Source: Periplaneta americana (taxonomy: Eukaryota > Arthropoda > Insecta > Blattodea > Blattidae). From it: 64,000 bases of DNA. Within the stretch, counting starts at the first letter, position 1, and every line of letters begins with the position of its first letter. A model generated the notes under the pieces. It saw only the letters and a list, made by a program, of their open reading frames with translations. It made no database searches and had not been told where the DNA came from. This document shows positions 58,156 to 64,000 of this stretch, piece by piece. The translations under genes and the position numbers were made by a program. The DNA lies in assembly GCF_040183065.1 (NCBI RefSeq), contig NC_091124.1, positions 99,404,501 through 99,468,500 of the forward strand. Direction: 5' to 3'.

Positions 58156-58564
58156 CGTGCTTTTTATGTTCTTTTTTGTTCTGTTTTTGAGAGAGACAAA
58201 CTATATACATAATGGCTCCTTTTTCTTTTACGATTATTTTAGTAATTAACATCAGGTTCATTAATATATTATGCCATGACTTTATCATTATGATATTGTG
58301 GCTGCAAATGGAAACAAAAAAGATTTTATTCTCAATAAAAATATCTTTCGTGGCATAAACAAAACAAATTTACTGGCGTCGGCCTTAAAACATTCAAACA
58401 ATTAAGCATTCAAAAAACAAAACAAAAAGCCATAATTCAATATTTAGTCTATCTTCCTCTTATCTCGATCATTTTGCAGTCGAGTGGGCATGGAATTGAC
58501 TAGTCTATGCAAATAGCGACTGTTTTTAGACACGATATTCCAGGCATTCTGAACATACATACAT

Positions 58565-58990
58565 AAGTGTTCTGTCCATGGGCAGGTCTTTCATTGCAAA
58601 CCCAGCAATCTCCAATCTTTCCTATTTTCTGCCTTCCTCTTAGTCTCCGCATATGATCCACATATCCTAATGTCGTCTATTATTCTTTTCAACCAGAGAC
58701 CCAACCAGTTACTTTTTATCTTTCTAATCAGTTTCAGCATCATTCTTTCTTCACTCACTTTTTCAAACACAATTTTATTTCTTATTCTGTCTGTCCACTT
58801 CACACGCACCGTTCTTCTCCACATCCACATTTCAAATGCTTCAATTCGTTTCTCTTCATTTCGTCGTAATGTCCATGTTCCTTCCCCATACAATGCCACA
58901 CTCCACACAAAGCACTTCACTAGTCTCTTCCTTACTTCTTTTGCCAGAGATCCGCAGAAGATCCTTATTCTTCTATTTAAAGCTTCCTTT
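58565..58990 (-). pseudogene. LINE reverse transcriptase C-terminal fragment, family L4
   Basis: The minus strand reads EALNRRIRIFCGS, RKRLVKCFVWSVALYGEGTW, TLRRNEEKRIEAFEMWMWRR, VKWTDRIRNKIVFEKVSEER and MMLKLIRKIKSNWLGLWLKR, then jumps to IIDDIRICGSYAETKRKAEN. Relative to 23620-24110 about 30 residues (the RRNCLLKNALEGMVNGRR region) are deleted in frame. It is 5'-truncated and lies inside the TIR element. Confidence 0.75.
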
Positions 58991-59325
58991 GTTCATGTTT
59001 GCAGTTTTTCTTGGGAAGGATAGGCCTAAATGCGGTAACATCCCGTTGCTTTCCGCACACCACTATCTCTTTCGCATCTTATTAAATTCCAGGGGGCCCA
59101 AGTGTGGAGATGAGGAGAGTGGATTTGACTAATTGGGCCCTCCGGACTTCACCGAAAGTCACGGCAAGGGTTAAATATTAATTCTATCAGGATGTTTGAC
59201 CCTATCAGAGATCGGGAAATCTCAATTAGCCTTTGCCCCCCGCATCCTGGACTAGCTTCTACGAATCATCAGAAAATCTTAGAGTGTGATTGGGCCAATT
59301 TTTCCGAAAATTTTTCCACACTTTT

Positions 59326-59395
59326 GCCCTCGTAGCTCAGCGGACGAACGTCGGAATTTAGATGTCAATGTCTCAGGTTCAATTCCTCGTTACTC
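59326..59395 (+). repeat. tRNA-like module
   Basis: CCTCGTAGCTCAGCGGACGA (a good A box) and TCAGGTTCAATTCCTCG (a good B box) are spaced as in a tRNA. The acceptor ends pair poorly. It is preceded by about 240 bases of GC-richer sequence and followed by the AT-rich 50-bp repeats. Confidence 0.55.
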
Positions 59396-59469
59396 CTTTT
59401 CATTTTATTGTGGTTCAAGATAGTATGATGTAATAATACAAAAAGAAAAACTAACTTGATTTTTCCAAA

Positions 59470-60570
59470 CCTAATATTAAATTTATGTTATTTATATCGC
59501 TAAAGAACGATTACAATATAAATAACTTGAATATTATTTATACAGTATCACTAAAGAACGATAACACAATATAAATGATAAATATCGGTTTGTTTAATTA
59601 ATATAAGATATTATATAATACGTGTTTAATTATCTAAATAAAATAACCTATTTTACAAAGAAAGATGTTTATTTGTGTGTTATAATAATTACCTACATAA
59701 AATACAGATTATTAATATTGAGAAAGAACAATAACAATATAAATAACTTGAATATTATTTTATAATGCTAATGAAGGAAAACAGAATATAGGGTAAATGA
59801 TAACTTGAATATTATTTATATCGCTAAAGAACGATAACAATATAAAAAACGTGAATACTATTCATATCGGAATTTCACAGATTTATTACAGATGTATTTA
59901 AGAAATTGTAGAAGAATAGTAATTAGTAACAGTGTCCTATTTATTCTTCTTGGAGCCAAATTTGTAACTTTTAAAAGTGTGGTTACTATGTTGAAGTGTA
60001 TGTGTTGCAACGGATGCTAGATTTGCTATGTATGTGAGTCAGTTATGGGATGCCTGATGTCGTCGCAATGTCGTAATTATAGTTTGATTGTGTTTGTGTG
60101 ACTATTGTGTATTAATTTATGATGTATGGTATGGAAAGCTGCATATTTGTGTTATAGAAGTGTTACGTATGTGTGTTGTTAATGTTTTTGTATGTTTCAA
60201 ATTGATAACTGATATTTGTTTTGCAATCGCAATGCCTAATTTACGGATTGTTTATGTTTTGTTTACACCGCGTAAGCTAATTTAATTTTCTTTTCCATTT
60301 CTCTTTATGCTTATCTGTTTTGTGTATAAAACTATAGCCCTAACATACATATGTAAAATAGGGCTAACCCCCACTGGAGATACAATAATAATTATTATTA
60401 TTATTCATATCGTTATAAAACGATAACAGAATACAAATGATGACTTGAATTTTATTCATATCCCTAAAGAACGATAACAAAATATAAATAACGTGATATC
60501 CATCAAGAACGATAACTGGATATAAATGATAATTTGAATATCATTTACATCGCTAAAGAACGATTAAAAA
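59470..60570 (-). repeat. Dispersed array of 50-bp units
   Basis: On the minus strand, units with TATCGTTCTTTAGCGATATA and AATAATATTCAAGTTATC occur at about 59490-59580, 59710-59870 and 60405-60570, separated by unrelated AT-rich sequence (59590-59700 and 59880-60400). They match the four units at 5706-5900. The middle gap (60290-60400) ends in an ATT-rich LINE-like 3' end. Confidence 0.75.
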
Positions 60571-60589
60571 ATAAAATGAAAACTTGAAG

Positions 60590-60784
60590 AAGGCGCGAAC
60601 CCAGAACCTTTGAATCATTAAACAAGCACTCTACCGCTGGTCTGCGAGGAGCAGATATGGAACACTTCCATAGTTCCGGAACTGCTTGTACAAGCACATG
60701 CATCGTGTAACTTCGCCGCGACCCGAAGTGGACTTTGAAAATATTCGCTGTTCACGAGTGCGGCCACTTTTTTTTTGACAGCTG
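60590..60784 (-). repeat. Right-type arm with tRNA-like module
   Basis: The minus strand starts at the TIR, then GCACTCGTGAACAGCGAATA, 'aagtccacttcgg', and a tRNA-like segment at 60590-60652 with GACCAGCGGTAGAGTGC (A-box-like) and TTCTGGGTTCGCGCC (B-box-like). Confidence 0.7.
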
Positions 60785-61089
60785 TACATAACAAAAAACT
60801 GTAATACCATATTGGTGGAAATTCATAGTTTTCTCAGAAAAAACGTTTCTTCTCATATTCGGTAACTATTGCGAATTGGATCATAATTTCTGTCTAAATA
60901 AATAGAAAATCTAATAAATAGTCAATAATCCCTCTGTCGTACTTCAATAACGTGGGCGGTTTTCATGTAAATTTAATTTAAAAACCACTGAATGATGCAA
61001 TCCACATCGCAACATTGTAGCTAGTGAAGGACTACCAAGTCACTGAATTGAGTGCGTTCCTTGTATAAAGAATGACAGTTGACTAAATA

Positions 61090-61254
61090 TTTATGTCAAC
61101 ATATATGTCGCCCACGGAGTGAGGCCATACAGAAAAGAAACACTGGAAGAGAGGGATTTGATCCGGTGCTGTGGATTGAACCTCGGCGTAGCTCAGTGGT
61201 TAGAGCGCTTAGTACGTAGAACTAAGGACCCGGGTTCGATCCCCGGCGGCGGAA
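61090..61254 (+). repeat. tRNA-like gene or SINE head with strong A and B boxes
   Basis: 61181-61254 has GCGTAGCTCAGTGGTTAGAG (canonical A box) and CCGGGTTCGATCCCCGG (perfect 5-bp T stem, 7-base loop). The anticodon arm TTAGT-ACGTAGA-ACTAA has a 7-base loop with central GTA, which would read tyrosine, but position 33 is C and not T, and the acceptor strands do not pair. It is a tRNA-derived relic or SINE head; a working tRNA is unlikely. Confidence 0.5.
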
Positions 61255-61335
61255 CGAATTTTCTCCTCGAATAATCATTATTACCATAATAGATAAATTC
61301 TGTAGGGCCAAAAATTAATCTTTAAATAGGACAAT

Positions 61336-61524
61336 GGCATTGGTGATAGCGAGATGGTATTTGGCAAGATGAGGCCTAGGATTCGCTATGGATTACCAGA
61401 TATTCGCCTTAAAATCGGGGGAAACTCGGAAAAAAACCCAACCAGGTAATCAGCCCAAGCGGGAATCGAACCCTCTCACGGGCGCAACTCTGGTTCCTTA
61501 GCCAACTGTGCTATGCCGGTGGCT
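61336..61524 (-). mobile_element. tRNA-derived SINE, family C
   Basis: Matches 22548-22810 along the minus strand: head GCCACCGGCATAGCACAGTT, B box GGTTCGATTCCCGC, body 'acctggttgggtttttttccgag', ending 'ctatcaccaatg'. The tail is shorter than in the other copy, so the 3' end is truncated. No clear duplication. Confidence 0.8.
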
Positions 61525-61529
61525 ACTTG

Positions 61530-62330
61530 TTATTCTACTTTATCCAATATTATCACTGCACATACCTTAATATTCGGACTACATACATTAAGGACGTGCG
61601 TATTCTATAGCAGAAATCACTCGGATTATTGAAAGATAACCACTTCAATTATTTTTCTACTTACAATAGGAACATTAATATTTTTGGTTTTGCTTAGGTG
61701 AACTAGCTATGTTTTTCATAATGGAGGTGATTTCTACACTTCTATTCGGTCATACAATAAGAACAGCACTTATAACTTATTTTCAACGGACACTAGATAG
61801 GCACACAGCAGCATTCTAATGACCTGAACTCACTATGAATTCAAGCAGACAACATGATCACTTTATAAGAACTTCAAATACAATATTAATTCTAATGAAT
61901 TATTGCTTTACTGAAAATAAATTAGAAGTTCTTGTTAATAAACCAATATACAGAGTGTCTAAGAATAATATCCCCAAACTTGGTAAAGTTGCAGATAATT
62001 TCTTACTAAATAAGTTTTGGAAATATTGTATAACTCGAAAGTGCGTTCTTATGAAGTTACAAATTGAAGTTTAAAGTAAATGAAGCAACTCACTCAACTG
62101 TTATGTACCATATCAGGAAACAAATTATAGTCGTTGCTGATTCCTACGTCACAGTGTTTAGTATAGCATACTAAGTTTTGAGAATCATTTGTGTTCATAT
62201 GGTAGAATAGAGCGATACACCTCAGCTGAATACACGGACATTCACTTTGGTAACAGAGCTGCTTGAGGGAATAGTAGAAAAGGTCGAACGATTTTTATCG
62301 TTAACTTCATCCTGACCGTGCGTTTTCGGA
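61530..62330. other. Intergenic, nothing recognised
   Basis: A 79-codon plus-strand frame (61835-62074) shows no recognised domain, though MNYCFTENKLEVLVNKPIYR might be a decayed TE peptide. Nothing is supported. Confidence 0.4.
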
Positions 62331-62339
62331 TCATAAAAC

Positions 62340-62805
62340 ATCACTCAGTGTACAAAACAGTATCCATTTCTAAGGGACGTGTTGCCAGAACTACTGAAGG
62401 ATATGCTCTTTGCAGTCAGAAATTACATGTGGTTTCTCCATGATCGAGTTTTTCATAATTTTGCTCAGCAGTATGAAATCATCTAAACATTACCTGGGAT
62501 TATCAATGAATAGGACTAGGTAGGCGAAATCACCTAAAGATTACAGATGATTGTCGTTGGTTTGGACGAGGTGGACCTATTCCATGGCCTCCTAGGTCGC
62601 CGGATCTCACGCCGGTAGACTTGTTATACATAAAATCCTTGTTTATGAACCACCTATTGAGACTGAAAGAATTCCCATCAATGGAATTACTGCAGCAGTC
62701 GAAGATTTTAGGCGCAATATCGAGCACACACGACAAAGTCTCTTGCGACGGCTTTGACTTCGCGTCGAGATTGATGGCCGTAATTTTGAACGTTTAATAT
62801 AACTA
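62340..62805 (+). pseudogene. Mariner-like transposase fossil
   Basis: The plus strand reads LPELLKDMLFAVRNYMWFLH then DRVFHNFAQQY (consensus MWFLHDGAPPHF), and about 62560 RGGPIPWPPRSPDLTPVDLL followed by a degraded C-terminal part with 'RQSLLRR' in another frame. The second catalytic Asp position is retained in LHD, but GAPP is altered to RVFH and frameshifts separate the blocks. Inactive; no TIRs found. Confidence 0.7.
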
Positions 62806-62814
62806 CGTAATTTA

Positions 62815-63530
62815 AAATACAAGTAATAAATATTATTTCTGACACGCGTTTTCTTATTTATTTTGCAACTTCGTAAGAACGATTTCCAGATTTGTGCAGT
62901 ATTTGCAAAACTTGTTTAGTTTCAATTACTCTACAGCCCTTCAAAGTTTGGGGAGGTAATTCATAGATATTCTGTATAACGAAATTTATTAAACGTAAAA
63001 GTGCTTATCTTTAATGCAATAGTAGATTAAATGGAACTGAACGCAAAGTATCGTACAGTTTCTTGGTTAGGAATCAATCACTTAAAGCGGAAAACACAAA
63101 TAGAACTGAGCTCTATCATGACGTATTAAACTCATTATCTTCTATTGCCAATGGAAAACACTTAAAATGGTGTATTTTGCACACTTTTATTCCATAATCA
63201 AATAAGGATTAATATTGAGGAGCAGCTTTTTAAAAAAACAATAAAAAAATCCGTAAGAGAAATGTCAGGTATGCATAAAAGGACACTTAATTCCTTTTCT
63301 TTTTTTCCAAAATTTATAAATATAGACCTCACCTTTTGAGTAGGACCTACATTATTTTCCCTCTGGTATATTAGATTATGTTAAAAACATATTAATCAGA
63401 ATATTAAATATTTTATTGCAAGAGACAAATCAGATTTTCATCTATACTCTGTTAGTGTCAACTCTTACATAAAGGAGTTCACCTTTGATATTATTAAGTA
63501 TTCAATGCACTGTCCAATATAAAAAAATCC
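62815..63530. other. Intergenic, nothing recognised
   Basis: AT-rich; no supported feature. Confidence 0.5.
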
Positions 63531-63535
63531 ATACA

Positions 63536-63708
63536 CCTTGATTAGCGTAATATGTAACTAGTCAGCGATGTATGTAATGGAGGAGGAAAGAGGTAGCCAA
63601 CCTACCCCATTATCTCCTGAGTTAATTGCCTCATGAGTGACGCCTTATTGGTGTCACTTATGAGGTTCAAACCTGTCTTCGGACAGTTAACTAAACAACA
63701 ACTCATAT
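63536..63708 (-). repeat. Dispersed repeat E, copy 2
   Basis: The reverse complement matches 39690-39850 throughout: 'ttgttgtttagttaactgtc', 'cgaagacaggtttgaacctc', 'caggagataatgggg', 'catcgctgactagt'. The full family unit appears to be about 170 bases. Confidence 0.8.
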
Positions 63709-64000
63709 CTTCTATTCAACTTTAGAATTGTTCATGCTTGTAGATCGAACTAATGTGCTTGCTATGTATTGTATAACTTGTGACTTGTTATACGCCTCAA
63801 ATTCATAAAGCTGATGTAAGAACATGGAAATCAATGGATGAATTCAAAAAGAAACATCTTAATTACGCATAGGATTTCGAATTCTAGAGTTATTGTTCTA
63901 AATAACAACAGATTTATTGAGATTGAAATAAACGTTCAACTCTCAGAGCACGGTGTCTTCTACTTTAAGTTCCACACATACCAGTCTTGCAGCAATGTAT

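Larger units (their letters stand above)
57947..60784 (+). mobile_element. Candidate composite TIR element, copy 2
   Basis: The left end (after TA) is CAGCTGTCAAAAGAAAAAGT and the right end (minus strand, before TA) CAGCTGTCAAAAAAAAAGTG, both continuing into GGCCGC. The element spans 2.84 kb. Each arm has a tRNA-like module facing inward, and 50-bp tandem repeats lie next to the right arm. The interior contains a LINE fragment and a third tRNA-like module, and no transposase was recognised. TA flanks and TIR style fit Tc1/mariner; copy 1 (5496-11993) pairs the same two arms. Being one element is inference. Confidence 0.5.

Noticed and set aside
61181-61254. Functional tRNA-Tyr gene
   Set aside because: The A and B boxes and T arm are good, but the acceptor stem does not pair and position 33 is C, so I kept it as a tRNA-like relic.

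Overview
This window is AT-rich animal nuclear DNA, almost entirely built from transposable elements (TEs) and their ruins. The TE spectrum suggests an insect: Tc1/mariner and hAT fossils, an RTE-type LINE with a (TTAC)n tail, and several tRNA-derived SINE families. From memory, the RTE protein and the commonest SINE resemble repeats of cockroaches (Blattodea). That assignment is recall, not a search result. There is no operon, plasmid, CRISPR or prokaryotic signal.

Host coding content: I can defend only one host exon, a GC-rich terminal exon on the minus strand at 33236-33628. It has a 3' splice site, a TGA stop and an AATAAA signal about 40 bases downstream. It would encode a His/Pro/Ala-rich tail ending in a PDZ-ligand-like ESTV. 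Other long open frames are TE proteins or shadows of simple repeats.

Layout. 1-18.4 kb: two copies of a 0.6-kb direct repeat (1-596 and 17811-18368) flank a TE-dense block. The block holds an inverted-repeat element (1075-2146), mariner/Tc1 and hAT fossils, a possible composite element (5496-11993), a decayed gene of an unnamed multicopy family (9390-10830), a LINE 3' fragment and a hAT element with a perfect 8-bp target duplication (15407-17179) split by a SINE. 18.5-26.5 kb: SINEs nested in a hAT MITE and in a mariner gene, LINE fragments, and a Tc1 element with TIRs. 26507-28605: an uninterrupted 2.1-kb (AC)n array. 28.6-39.9 kb: a hAT MITE, mariner elements with TIRs, a hammerhead-like motif, the host exon, and a MITE inside a SINE. 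39.9-45.1 kb: an old CR1-like LINE split by a young full-length RTE element (40332-43555) with an intact 1015-residue endonuclease-reverse transcriptase and a 14-bp target duplication. 45.9-57.4 kb: a second copy of the unnamed family, a possible Crypton end, LINE 3' ends, two MITEs with 4-bp flanking repeats, a long foldback element containing a SINE, and an RTE fragment inside a SINE. 57.9-63.7 kb: a second composite TIR element carrying tRNA-like modules and 50-bp tandem repeats, more SINEs and a mariner fossil.

How the parts work together: the intact RTE protein is the only plausible source of mobilisation activity here. The tRNA-derived SINEs would need a partner LINE that cannot be identified from this window. 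The nesting gives relative ages: hAT and mariner copies and the CR1-like LINE are oldest, SINEs and MITEs inserted into them, and RTE copies inserted last. The most unusual architecture is TIR-bounded elements with tRNA-like modules facing inward from both ends.
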